From positions 1 through 64,000 of the forward strand of contig CAJAWH010000067.1 in assembly GCA_903945605.1 (NCBI GenBank): a stretch of DNA of 64,000 nucleotides, written 5' to 3'. The notes beneath the pieces are model-generated. The model ran no database searches and was not told the origin of the DNA. It saw nothing but the letters and a program-made list of their open reading frames with translations. Below, one piece after another: positions 46,312-54,499 of this stretch. The translations under genes were made by a program, and so were the position numbers. How positions within the stretch are numbered: position 1 is the first letter of the stretch; the number at the start of each line of letters is the position of its first letter. Source of the stretch: an uncultured Methylococcaceae bacterium (GTDB lineage: Bacteria > Pseudomonadota > Gammaproteobacteria > Methylococcales > Methylomonadaceae).

Positions 46312-48582
46312 ATGCTAAGTAAAGAGCTTGAAGTCACCTTAAACACCGCCTTCAAAAATGCCCATGACCAGCGTCATGAATTCATCACGGTGGAACACCT
46401 GCTGCTGGCCTTGCTGGACAATGCCTCAGCAGAAGCCGTGATGCTGGCGTGTGGCTGCAACATTAAACTGCTGCGTGGGCAATTGTCCCAATTCATCAGC
46501 GAAACCATATCGCACATCCCGCAAGGCGTACAACGCGAAACCCAGCCCACCCTAGGCTTTCAGCGGGTATTGCAACGGGCGGTGTTCCATGTCCAAGCAT
46601 CCGACAAAAAAGAAGTGTCCGGCGCCAACCTGTTTGTCGCCCTGTTCAGCGAGCAAGACTCTCATGCCGTCTACCTGCTCAACAAGCAAGACATTTCCCG
46701 ATTGGATGTGGTCAATTATTTGGCCCACGGCATTTCCAAGATAGACCCGGACAACGGCAACAGCAGCCAACCCTCCGCGGAAAACGGCAATAGCGATAAC
46801 GAAAACGCCGGTAGCCCGCTGGACAAATACGCCACCAACCTGAACGAAGAAGCCCTGCAAGGCCGCATTGACCCGCTGATAGGCAGGGCGGCGGAAATTG
46901 ACCGCACCATACAAACCCTATGCCGCCGCCGCAAAAACAACCCCTTGCTGGTTGGCGAGGCGGGCGTAGGCAAAACCGCCATTGCCGAAGGCTTGGCGAA
47001 AAAAATTGTCGAAGAAGATGTGCCCGATGTGCTACTGCAAAGCGTCATCTACTCCTTGGACTTAGGGGCATTGGTGGCCGGCACCAAATACCGGGGCGAC
47101 TTTGAAAAACGCCTGAAGGCTTTGGTCAACCAACTTAAAAAAGAACCTAACGCCATTTTGTTTATTGACGAAATCCACACCATCATTGGTGCAGGGTCGG
47201 CATCCGGCGGGGTGATGGACGCCTCCAACCTGATCAAACCCGCCTTGGCATCAGGGCAATTGCGCTGCATAGGCTCCACCACCTACCAAGAATATCGCGG
47301 CATATTTGAAAAAGACCATGCACTGGCACGCCGGTTCCAAAAAATTGATGTGCTTGAACCTTCAGTGGAAGACACTATTCTCATTCTTAAGGGCTTAAAA
47401 AGCCGCTTTGAAGAGCATCACGAAGTCAAATACTCCGCCGATGCCCTGCGCTTGGCCGCCGAACTGTCAGACCGTTACATCACCGACCGCCATTTGCCCG
47501 ACAAAGCCATTGATGTCATAGACGAAGCAGGGGCCAAACAGCGCATGACAGCGGCGGAACACCGCAAGCAACTGATTGGCACTGAAGAAATTGAAGATAT
47601 TGTGTCCAAAATAGCCCGTGTGCCTGCTAAATCGGTGTCCTCCAATGACATTGACAAACTGGCCAACTTGGAGAAAAATCTAAAAATGCTGGTGTTCGGG
47701 CAAGATCAGGCCATATCCGCCTTGGCATCCGCCATCAAATTATCGCGGGCCGGCTTGCGCGATGCCCAAAAAACCATTGGTGCATTCTTGTTTGCCGGCC
47801 CCACCGGGGTCGGCAAAACCGAAGTCACCCGCCAGCTTGCCAAAGTGTTAGGCGTGGAACTTATCCGCCTGGATATGTCCGAATACATGGAACGGCACAC
47901 CGTGTCGCGGCTGATTGGCGCACCCCCGGGCTATGTGGGCTTTGATCAAGGCGGCTTATTGACCGAACAAGTCAATAAACATCCCCACGCGGTGTTATTG
48001 TTGGACGAACTGGAAAAAGCCCACCCTGATGTGTTCAACTTATTGTTGCAAGTCATGGATCACGGCACACTGACCGACAACAACGGACGCAAGGCGGATT
48101 TCCGCAACATTATCCTAGTCATGACCACCAATGCCGGTGCCGAAGAAGGCAGCCGCGCCTCCATTGGCTTCACCCAGCAAGATCACGCCAGTGATAGCCT
48201 AAAAATCATTGAACGGGGGTTTTCGCCAGAGTTCCGTAACCGCTTGGATGCCATTATCCAATTTAAACCCTTGGATATTGCCATTGTCGGGCATGTGGTG
48301 GACAAATTTATCTTTGAACTGGAAGCCTTACTGGCCGACAAACAAGTCACCCTGACCTTGGATGCCGATGCCCGCTTATGGCTGGCAGAGAACGGCTGCG
48401 ACCCCAAAATGGGGGCAAGGCCAATGGCAAGGCTAATACAAGAGAAAATAAAGAAGCCCTTGGCCAATGACTTGCTGTTTGGTGAATTGGCAAATGGCGG
48501 TCATGTGCGCATTTATCTGCGCGACCAAGAACTGGCTTTTGCCATTGAAAGCAAAGAATTGAGTGTGCCTGAAAACAGCTGA
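46312..48582 (+). CDS. clpA: ATP-dependent Clp protease ATP-binding subunit ClpA
   Basis: A 756-residue AAA+ unfoldase that feeds substrates to ClpP. Clp N-domain repeats (LNTAFKNAHDQRHEFITVEH), AAA-1 with GEAGVGKTAIAEGL and LFIDEIHTIIGAG, AAA-2 with GPTGVGKTEVTRQL and LLLDELEKAHPDVFNLLLQV. The ClpP-docking IGF loop is in RASIGFTQQDH. Length typical. clpP is not in the window. Confidence 0.97.
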   Translation: MLSKELEVTLNTAFKNAHDQRHEFITVEHLLLALLDNASAEAVMLACGCNIKLLRGQLSQFISETISHIPQGVQRETQPTLGFQRVLQRAVFHVQASDKKEVSGANLFVALFSEQDSHAVYLLNKQDISRLDVVNYLAHGISKIDPDNGNSSQPSAENGNSDNENAGSPLDKYATNLNEEALQGRIDPLIGRAAEIDRTIQTLCRRRKNNPLLVGEAGVGKTAIAEGLAKKIVEEDVPDVLLQSVIYSLDLGALVAGTKYRGDFEKRLKALVNQLKKEPNAILFIDEIHTIIGAGSASGGVMDASNLIKPALASGQLRCIGSTTYQEYRGIFEKDHALARRFQKIDVLEPSVEDTILILKGLKSRFEEHHEVKYSADALRLAAELSDRYITDRHLPDKAIDVIDEAGAKQRMTAAEHRKQLIGTEEIEDIVSKIARVPAKSVSSNDIDKLANLEKNLKMLVFGQDQAISALASAIKLSRAGLRDAQKTIGAFLFAGPTGVGKTEVTRQLAKVLGVELIRLDMSEYMERHTVSRLIGAPPGYVGFDQGGLLTEQVNKHPHAVLLLDELEKAHPDVFNLLLQVMDHGTLTDNNGRKADFRNIILVMTTNAGAEEGSRASIGFTQQDHASDSLKIIERGFSPEFRNRLDAIIQFKPLDIAIVGHVVDKFIFELEALLADKQVTLTLDADARLWLAENGCDPKMGARPMARLIQEKIKKPLANDLLFGELANGGHVRIYLRDQELAFAIESKELSVPENS

Positions 48583-48634
48583 CCCGTTAACCGCCGCAAA
48601 ACGGCCGGCGCGGGTTGGAAGCAAGGAAACGGGC

Positions 48635-48853
48635 TTAACGCATACGGAAAGAAATGCGCCCTTTAGTCAAATCGTAAGGGGTCATTTCGACTTTAACGCT
48701 ATCACCGGTTAAGATACGGATATAGTGTTTGCGCATTTTGCCGGAAATATGAGCCGTTACAATGTGACCGTTTTCCAGTTGCACACGGAACATGGTATTG
48801 GGCAGGGTGTCGATAACCTTGCCTTCCATTTCAATTTGATCTTCTTTAGCCAT
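48635..48853 (-). CDS. infA: Translation initiation factor IF-1
   Basis: A 72-residue OB-fold protein, ribosomal A-site blocker during initiation. [40 protein letters not shown] and [20 protein letters not shown] make up nearly the whole family sequence. Convergent with clpA, an arrangement shared with many gammaproteobacteria. Confidence 0.97.
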   Translation of the reverse strand: MAKEDQIEMEGKVIDTLPNTMFRVQLENGHIVTAHISGKMRKHYIRILTGDSVKVEMTPYDLTKGRISFRMR

Positions 48854-49022
48854 TTGTATTACCTTTATTTATTAAAGGCTCATTATAACACCAAGGCATT
48901 TAGTAACAAAAAAAGTATGGGGCTTCCTGACAAAGCAAGCCTTGCAAGGTGTAACAAAAGCCAAAAAACTTTATACTGCTTACCTGTTATAGATTTTAAC
49001 TGACCTGTTGGAGGAACGACTG

Positions 49023-49508
49023 GTGGTATCTCTGTCTTGCCAATGTGGTTCGGGCATCGGCTACGCGCAATGTTGCGAACCTTTCCACACTGGCGAAAAA
49101 TTGCCCGAAACGGCGGTCGCTTTAATGCGCTCGCGCTACAGTGCCTATTGCTTAAGGAATAGTGACTACCTACTAACCACATGGGAGTCTGCAAAACGCC
49201 CTAAATCCATCGACTTTTCCAAAGAAAATGTGATTTGGTTGCGGCTTGAGATTGGCGAAACCGAAAAAGGCGGCAGCAAAGACAACAAGGGCGTAGTCAG
49301 TTTCAAGGCATTTTTTAGCCAAGACGACGAGGATTTTGTCATGCGCGAAACCAGCCGCTTTGTAAAAAACAACGGCCAATGGTTTTATAGCGATGGTGTC
49401 GGCACTATCAGCAAAGTGGACATTGTAAAAGGGCAAAGCAAAAACGGCACCTGCCATTGCGGCAGCGGCAAAAAGTTCAAGCGCTGCTGCGGGGCTGCTG
49501 AAGCCTGA
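49023..49508 (+). CDS. YchJ family protein with SEC-C motifs
   Basis: A 161-residue protein of the UPF0225/YchJ family with zinc-binding SEC-C motifs at both ends: CQCGSGIGYAQCCEPFH near the start and CHCGSGKKFKRCCGAAEA at the end. The middle is an NTF2-like fold (LMRSRYSAYCLRNSDYLLTT, FFSQDDEDFVMRETSRF). Function unknown; zinc-binding is inferred. GTG at 49023 is chosen because GGAGG is eight bases upstream (49010-49014). Confidence 0.87.
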   Translation: MVSLSCQCGSGIGYAQCCEPFHTGEKLPETAVALMRSRYSAYCLRNSDYLLTTWESAKRPKSIDFSKENVIWLRLEIGETEKGGSKDNKGVVSFKAFFSQDDEDFVMRETSRFVKNNGQWFYSDGVGTISKVDIVKGQSKNGTCHCGSGKKFKRCCGAAEA

Positions 49509-49521
49509 TTTTTAATCATTC

Positions 49522-49685
49522 ACTGATGTTACGCCGCACGTTGGCTGAGCGTAGCCGAAGCCCCAGCCAGTAGGTTTGCCTGATCATTTTACTTGGCTGC
49601 CATTCCTTTCGACTACGCTCAGGGGACGAACGGTTTTGTTTTGGTCACTGTTCTACAAACAAATGGCCCTTTGCGTAACATCAGT
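49522..49685. mobile_element. MITE-like element, copy 2 (164 bp)
   Basis: Perfect 13-bp terminal inverted repeats (actgatgttacgc 49522-49534; gcgtaacatcagt 49673-49685), the same termini as copy 1. A nested inverted repeat of 15 bp with one mismatch is inside (49545-49559 ctgagcgtagccgaa; 49608-49622 ttcgactacgctcag). No coding capacity. Confidence 0.8.
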
Positions 49686-49730
49686 CATCCACTAGGCATG
49701 GGCAGGTTTTCATGCCTACACTGAACTGAA

Positions 49731-50139
49731 CTAATCGCTCGGTGAATGCATAAAGCCACGATGGACATAACGCCCAAACAGCTTATCAACAGCCGCTGTC
49801 GGATTGTCAGAAAACAGCACACGGTTTTCGCTGAAGCGGATAATATCTTCCCGTTGCCGGGTAAGCTCGCAGTAAAGATCAATATCAGCAGATTTTTCCA
49901 AGTAGCTTTTGATACGTTCCAGTTCAGCTAAGATAACCTTGCTGCTTTGTAAAAAAGCATCTTTGCACAAATCACTAAAAAAATGCGTGACCCTCAGTAT
50001 GTTGCTTGGTATCTAACAGCTTAAATTCCAAGCGTTTGGAAACGGTTGCGTAAAGCACAATGCCAATATTGGCAAACTCTTCCGTTTCTGGATAAGGTTG
50101 GAAGCGGATTATACTGTATTTGCAGACTTGCTGGATCAT
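49731..50139 (-). pseudogene. DUF3037 family protein, one-base frameshift
   Basis: The first frame, from ATG at 50139, reads MIQQVCKYSIIRFQPYPETE, FANIGIVLYATVSKRLEFKL and TEGHAFF, then stops. The second continues SDLCKDAFLQSSKVILAELE to AVDKLFGRYVHRGF, ending at 49731. The join is a run of seven A (49977-49983, T7 in the coding strand); with six, one frame of about 135 residues is restored. The YSIIRFQPYPETEEFANIG start and DKLFGRYV end match DUF3037. Its start overlaps the HipA-like stop, the usual pairing of these two families. Confidence 0.7.
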
Positions 50140-50570
50140 GGCAATTTTAACCAAATTGTTCCGTTAGCTTCGTCCGTTAGACGCTGCAAATGTTTTTCGG
50201 GTTCAAAACAAGCAAGTTCATGATTATATTCAGCCCATGTTTCGGGCATGTTATCCCATGCGGTTTGCCAGCAAGCAAGGGAATTTTTCATGCGCGTCTC
50301 CAATGCCATTGCTTCAACAGCATCGCCCTGCTTAATGCACAACACATCTTTAAAAACATGGGCACTCCAAAAAATGGCTTTGTTCAAGGCATCATCAAAA
50401 ATTAGATTATGGTCAATCACATATAAAGCAGATTCATCACTGCTCCAAAGCAGGTTTAGATTGCCGCCCTTATCGGTCAGTGTGCGGTCTTCATTCTCAA
50501 CCCAAAGATCAAAAAATAACAGGCTACGTTGCAAATGAGGGTCAATGAGCTTTTGGGTTTCATATTTCAA
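50136..50570 (-). pseudogene. HipA-like kinase, 5'-truncated
   Basis: A 144-residue fragment. RSLLFFDLWVENEDRTLTDK (with a kinase-loop-like DLWVENEDR) and SSDESALYVIDHNLIFDD match the second half of the HipA-like family that pairs with DUF3037. About 100 or more N-terminal residues expected in this family are missing: the sequence upstream is instead the start of a DNA methyltransferase. The frame opens with TTG at 50570. Probably non-functional. Confidence 0.65.
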
Positions 50571-50755
50571 TTGACCTGCCCCGCATACAACGGCAACAAG
50601 GCTTTTAACGCTTCCAGATTGTCGCCTTCGATCAGCATGTTTTGGCTGTCATTATCGCCCGCAGCCAGTTCCGGCACGGCTTGCAGCAAGCGGTACGGCA
50701 CTTTCTGCACGCTACGCACGGCGTCTTGTTTGTTGAGCCAATCAAGTAAAGGCAT
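50567..50755 (-). pseudogene. N-terminal remnant of a type III DNA methyltransferase (Mod)
   Basis: A 62-residue piece: PLLDWLNKQDAVRSVQKVPY, then LLQAVPELAAGDNDSQNMLI and EGDNLEALKALLPLYAGQV. This is the beginning of the site-specific methyltransferases of type III restriction systems, ending just before the DPPY motif that should follow, where it joins the HipA-like fragment. No catalytic motif remains. A deletion joining two accessory genes is the simplest explanation. Confidence 0.7.
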
Positions 50756-51450
50756 GGTTTGGGTTTAATCCTTTAGTGAAAATTTTTCTGGCAATGCAAC
50801 CGCTTGCCAATGCTGTGCCGTTGCGGTCATCCGCTGGTAGCAGTCCGAGTAAAGCCTTATATTCCTTGGGCGTAGCCGTAGCTGTGGTTACGCTCAGCTA
50901 ACGCGCTGCGTAGTATCAGGCAATGACCAACAACAGGAATTTATGCAGGGTATTATGACACTAAGCTTGCGGGCATGGTTAATGGCCGGTGCATCCAGTA
51001 TGGTTTAGCGGGAGTAGCCAGCAATCAGCAGACTACACCTGGCCTGGGCATGGTATTGGCCAAGCATTGACCCAACACCCTATCCCAAAAATTGGTCTAC
51101 CGTGCGTTTATATAATTTCCTTGTTTATCAAAACAATAAAAAACTTATCAAACCATGCATCTTGCAATGGCAAAAACCGCCATTGCATAAAGATAGCCCC
51201 GTTGCACGGCAAAAAATGCACTCAAATGACGATAAGTGTTTTGTAACTGTTCAGCCCGCCAAAAAAACGTTATTATTCTTACCGCATACCGATACGCCCC
51301 ACATTAGCCACAGACCCCAACAGCAGGGGCGAAGCTTTAGCTAACGGCCTAAAAAACCGTCGCCACAACTTAAGGATATTCTGTGCGCTCCCCAGCGGGT
51401 GGAATCCAACAACATGATTGTCTTTCAATTTTTCGGCCGCAGGGTTCTTC
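50756..51450. other. 695-bp non-coding patch
   Basis: No convincing gene. It contains a degenerate copy of the MITE-like sequence (50841-50919). Short frames, for example near 50989-51246, have no recognisable protein. Composition and lack of coding signal fit decayed accessory DNA between the mod/HipA wreckage and the GT-C-like gene. Confidence 0.55.
50841..50919 (-). mobile_element. MITE-like element, degenerate copy 3
   Basis: Read on the minus strand, ctgatactacgcagcgcgtt followed by agctgagcgtaacc matches the start of copies 1 and 2, and a stretch ending aaggctttactcggactg matches the second half of copy 1. The far terminal repeat is lost. Confidence 0.6.
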
Positions 51451-53025
51451 ATGATGTCTTCGCAACCATCCCGCTTTTGGACAAAAGATTTTTTTCTTAA
51501 CCACCCTGACGGTTTCGGCAGGTTCGGATTTTACATGGTCGTGTTGTACGCCGGCCTGATGCTGTGGTTCGCACCGCATTTGCCCATCATTGACCTGCCC
51601 CAACATGCTGCCCAAGTGGCCCTGTTCCGTGATATTTTGGAAGGCCGGTCAAAATGGACTGATTTATTTTATATCAATTACTTCACCCCTTATTTGGTGG
51701 GTTACGGGCTGGCTTTCCTGCTGTCTTACCTGATGCCCATCGCCGCCACCTTTAAGGTGTTGCTGGCTTTGGGTTATTACGGCTTTATCTATGCCTGTGT
51801 GCTGTTGCGCAAGCAATTTGGCAGTGACCGCCGGTTGGACTGGCTGTTTATACCGGGCTATTTTGGTTTTGCTTATATCTTCGGTTTCTTCACCTTTCTT
51901 TTGGCGGCTCCGCTGGGCTTATTGTTCATAGCATTAGCCTACCGTTATGCCCACCAGCCCAATATCCGCATGGGCATTGCCTTGGCTTTGGCCAGTTTTG
52001 GCTTGTTTTTTTCGCATGGGCTTATTTTCATTTTTGCCAACATCATCGGCGTTGTTTTTATTTTCTTAAAACACAGGCAATTCGGTAAAATTATAAAATT
52101 AATATACCCGTACATTATCGCAGCAACCTTATTGGTTTGTTACATTCTCATCCGCATCACATTTGAGGTGGATAGTATAGGCGATGCCGCCAATAAAATT
52201 TACTGGGGATTCAACAAGGGGCGTTTGACTTTTCCTTTTATGCCTCTCACGCGCTATGTCCAAGACGACAAAATAATGCTTCCGATCGGCTTAGGCTTTT
52301 TAATCGCCCCTTTCTTGCTAAAGTCGCGCTTAAACATAAAAAATATCTATGCTTTTGTACCGTTGGCACTTTTAGTGGTGATCTGGTTCGTCATCCCTAG
52401 TATTGCCCTAACGTCAAGCTCCCTTTATCAGCGTTTTGCCATATTTCTGCTGCCTTGCTATGGGTTCATATTCTGCAACCCGCAATTGGATACGAGCGCA
52501 TTAACAGGCAGCAAAAGCATACCTGCCTTGTTGGCCAATTGCTTGCTACCGCTATTGTGCTGTGTGTTTCTGGGCATACAAACGGAACGCTTAATTAAAT
52601 TCGCCCATGAAAGCATGGCTTTTGATGAATTGCTGGCCGTCACCGAACCCCACCAGCGGGCGCTATCGCTAGTTTTTGAAAAAGCCAGCCCCGCTGCGGC
52701 AAGCCTTGATGCCTATCTGCACTATCCACTGTGGTACCAAGCGGAAAAGCACGGGCTGGTTGATTTTAACTTTGCCATCTTCTTGCCCCAAGTGGTGCGC
52801 TTCAAGCCCAGTACTACGCCCGCCGTTCTGCCGGGATTAGAATTGCATCCAGAAGAATTTAACTGGGAGAAACATCAGGGCTATCTTTACCGCTACTTTT
52901 TCGTGCGCAATAGCAAACCCTTACCAAGCTCATTTTTTGACAACCAGCAGTGCAAAGTCAATTTGATTAAGTCCGCTGGTATATGGCAACTTTATGAATC
53001 CAGTGATTGCGTGATAGGGAAATAA
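51451..53025 (+). CDS. Polytopic membrane protein, possible GT-C glycosyltransferase
   Basis: A 524-residue protein with roughly ten to eleven hydrophobic segments and a C-terminal soluble domain of about 130 residues. The first extracytoplasmic loop after helix 1 carries LPIIDLPQHAAQVALFRDI; acidic residues there are where GT-C enzymes keep catalytic Asp/Glu. The layout fits a lipid-linked sugar transferase, but I recognise no specific family. ATG at 51451 is preferred over a TTG at 51418. It stands alone between decayed DNA and the RND operon. Confidence 0.6.
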   Translation: MMSSQPSRFWTKDFFLNHPDGFGRFGFYMVVLYAGLMLWFAPHLPIIDLPQHAAQVALFRDILEGRSKWTDLFYINYFTPYLVGYGLAFLLSYLMPIAATFKVLLALGYYGFIYACVLLRKQFGSDRRLDWLFIPGYFGFAYIFGFFTFLLAAPLGLLFIALAYRYAHQPNIRMGIALALASFGLFFSHGLIFIFANIIGVVFIFLKHRQFGKIIKLIYPYIIAATLLVCYILIRITFEVDSIGDAANKIYWGFNKGRLTFPFMPLTRYVQDDKIMLPIGLGFLIAPFLLKSRLNIKNIYAFVPLALLVVIWFVIPSIALTSSSLYQRFAIFLLPCYGFIFCNPQLDTSALTGSKSIPALLANCLLPLLCCVFLGIQTERLIKFAHESMAFDELLAVTEPHQRALSLVFEKASPAAASLDAYLHYPLWYQAEKHGLVDFNFAIFLPQVVRFKPSTTPAVLPGLELHPEEFNWEKHQGYLYRYFFVRNSKPLPSSFFDNQQCKVNLIKSAGIWQLYESSDCVIGK

Positions 53026-53068
53026 AATGCGATACACGTCTGGTCAGATGTAGCCACTGCAATACCAA

Positions 53069-53197
53069 TAAGTACTTATCCATACATTAACAGGCATTTC
53101 AATGCCTCTGCTAGAGCATTTATCCTAATAAACCACTTAAAAAAACATTATATTAGGATTTTTACAAATACCTGTTTAATTTTGGATAAGCACTTAC
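53069..53197. repeat. Imperfect inverted repeat of about 130 bp
   Basis: The left arm (ataagtacttatcca, attaacaggcattt) returns inverted in the right arm (aaatacctgttta, tggataagcacttac), with an inner pair atcctaata (53122-53130) and tattaggat (53151-53159). It lies between the GT-C-like gene and the RND operon, followed by a small stem-loop ttagtgg/ccactaa at 53221-53240. Confidence 0.6.
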
Positions 53198-53273
53198 TAC
53201 GGCAAACAACGTGCACTGTTTTAGTGGCTGAACCCACTAAACAACCAATCAAATTAGCTAATGGATCAAAATT

Positions 53274-54497
53274 TTGATAACTCCCCGACCGGAAACACCT
53301 TGGTTGCTCAAGTGGCACTGGTGGCTTATCGTATTGTCAGTGATCGCCGCTATAGGTTATGGCATTTGGCAGTTCAATAATAAGCCAGAAAATGCAGCCA
53401 AGGCCGCCCTCCCCAAAGACAGCCACGAGCAACGCCCCGTAGCGGTGGCAATTGCTACTGCAAGCCAAGGTGATTTGCCCATTTTTTTGAATGGCTTGGG
53501 TACAGTGACACCGTTGCGCACGGTCACTGTACATTCGCGGGTGGATGGTGAGCTGATACGGGTGGCTTTTAAAGAAAGCCAACTGGTCCGACAAGGCGAT
53601 TTGCTGGTGGAAATCGACCCACGGGCTTTTCAAGTGCAATTGCATCAGGCCGAAGGGCAGTTATTGCATGATGAAGCCTTGTTAAAAAATGCTGAAATTG
53701 ATTTGACCCGTTACCAAACCTTGCTTAGGCAAGATTCCATTGCCGCCCAACAAACCGTGACACAAGAGGCACTGGTCAAGCAGTACCGTGGCACGGTGGA
53801 GGTTGACAAAGCGCAAGTGGAAAACGCCAAATTGCAGCTTAGCTATACCAAAATCACTGCGCCCGTTACGGGGCGGCTGGGGCTGCGTCTGGTTGACCAA
53901 GGCAACCTAGTCCACGCCACTGATAGCAATGGTTTGGTGGTGATCACCCAGCTGCAACCCATCACGGTGGTGTTTACCTTGCCGGAAGATGTAGTGCCAG
54001 CAGTCCTGCGGCGTTGGCATTCGGGCGCCAGCTTGCCGATTGAAGCCTATGACCGCACCGGTAGCCAGAAACTGGCCGAAGGCAAGCTGTTGGCTCTTGA
54101 TAATGTGATTGACCCGACCACCGGCACATTCAAACTGAAAGCCCAATTTAGCAATGATGACGGGCTATTGTTCGCCAACCAGTTTGTCAACATCAAAATG
54201 CATTTGGACAGCCTGCATAATGCCACGTTAGTGCCAACAGCAGCCATTCAGCAAGGGGCCATCGGTAGTTTTGTCTATGTCGTTAAAGATGACCAAACCG
54301 TTACGGTGCAACCTGTCAAGATCGGCCCCACCAACGCTGACACCACGGCAGTGCTGGACGGGTTAAAACCTGGCCACACGGTGGTGGTTGATGGCATCGA
54401 CAAGCTACGCGAAGGCAGCAAAGTTAAAGTGTTAGGGCAAAGTGATGGCTCTCCTGCTGCTGGGGCAGGCCCTCGCCCCCACAACAAGCAGCCCTGA
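53274..54497 (+). CDS. mdtA: RND efflux periplasmic adaptor, MdtA-like
   Basis: A 407-residue membrane-fusion protein linking the RND pumps to an outer-membrane channel. One N-terminal membrane helix ([18 protein letters not shown]), then the biotinyl-lipoyl-like region ([40 protein letters not shown]), a coiled-coil hairpin, and the beta-barrel ([20 protein letters not shown]). Start is TTG at 53274; no ATG in this frame lies upstream, and the ribosome-binding site is poor, so the start is uncertain. Two bases separate it from the first pump gene. Confidence 0.9.
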   Translation: MITPRPETPWLLKWHWWLIVLSVIAAIGYGIWQFNNKPENAAKAALPKDSHEQRPVAVAIATASQGDLPIFLNGLGTVTPLRTVTVHSRVDGELIRVAFKESQLVRQGDLLVEIDPRAFQVQLHQAEGQLLHDEALLKNAEIDLTRYQTLLRQDSIAAQQTVTQEALVKQYRGTVEVDKAQVENAKLQLSYTKITAPVTGRLGLRLVDQGNLVHATDSNGLVVITQLQPITVVFTLPEDVVPAVLRRWHSGASLPIEAYDRTGSQKLAEGKLLALDNVIDPTTGTFKLKAQFSNDDGLLFANQFVNIKMHLDSLHNATLVPTAAIQQGAIGSFVYVVKDDQTVTVQPVKIGPTNADTTAVLDGLKPGHTVVVDGIDKLREGSKVKVLGQSDGSPAAGAGPRPHNKQP

Positions 54498-54499
54498 TC

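Noticed and set aside
50989-51246. 85-residue open frame in the non-coding patch
   Set aside because: No family, no ribosome-binding site, sequence looks like decayed DNA.
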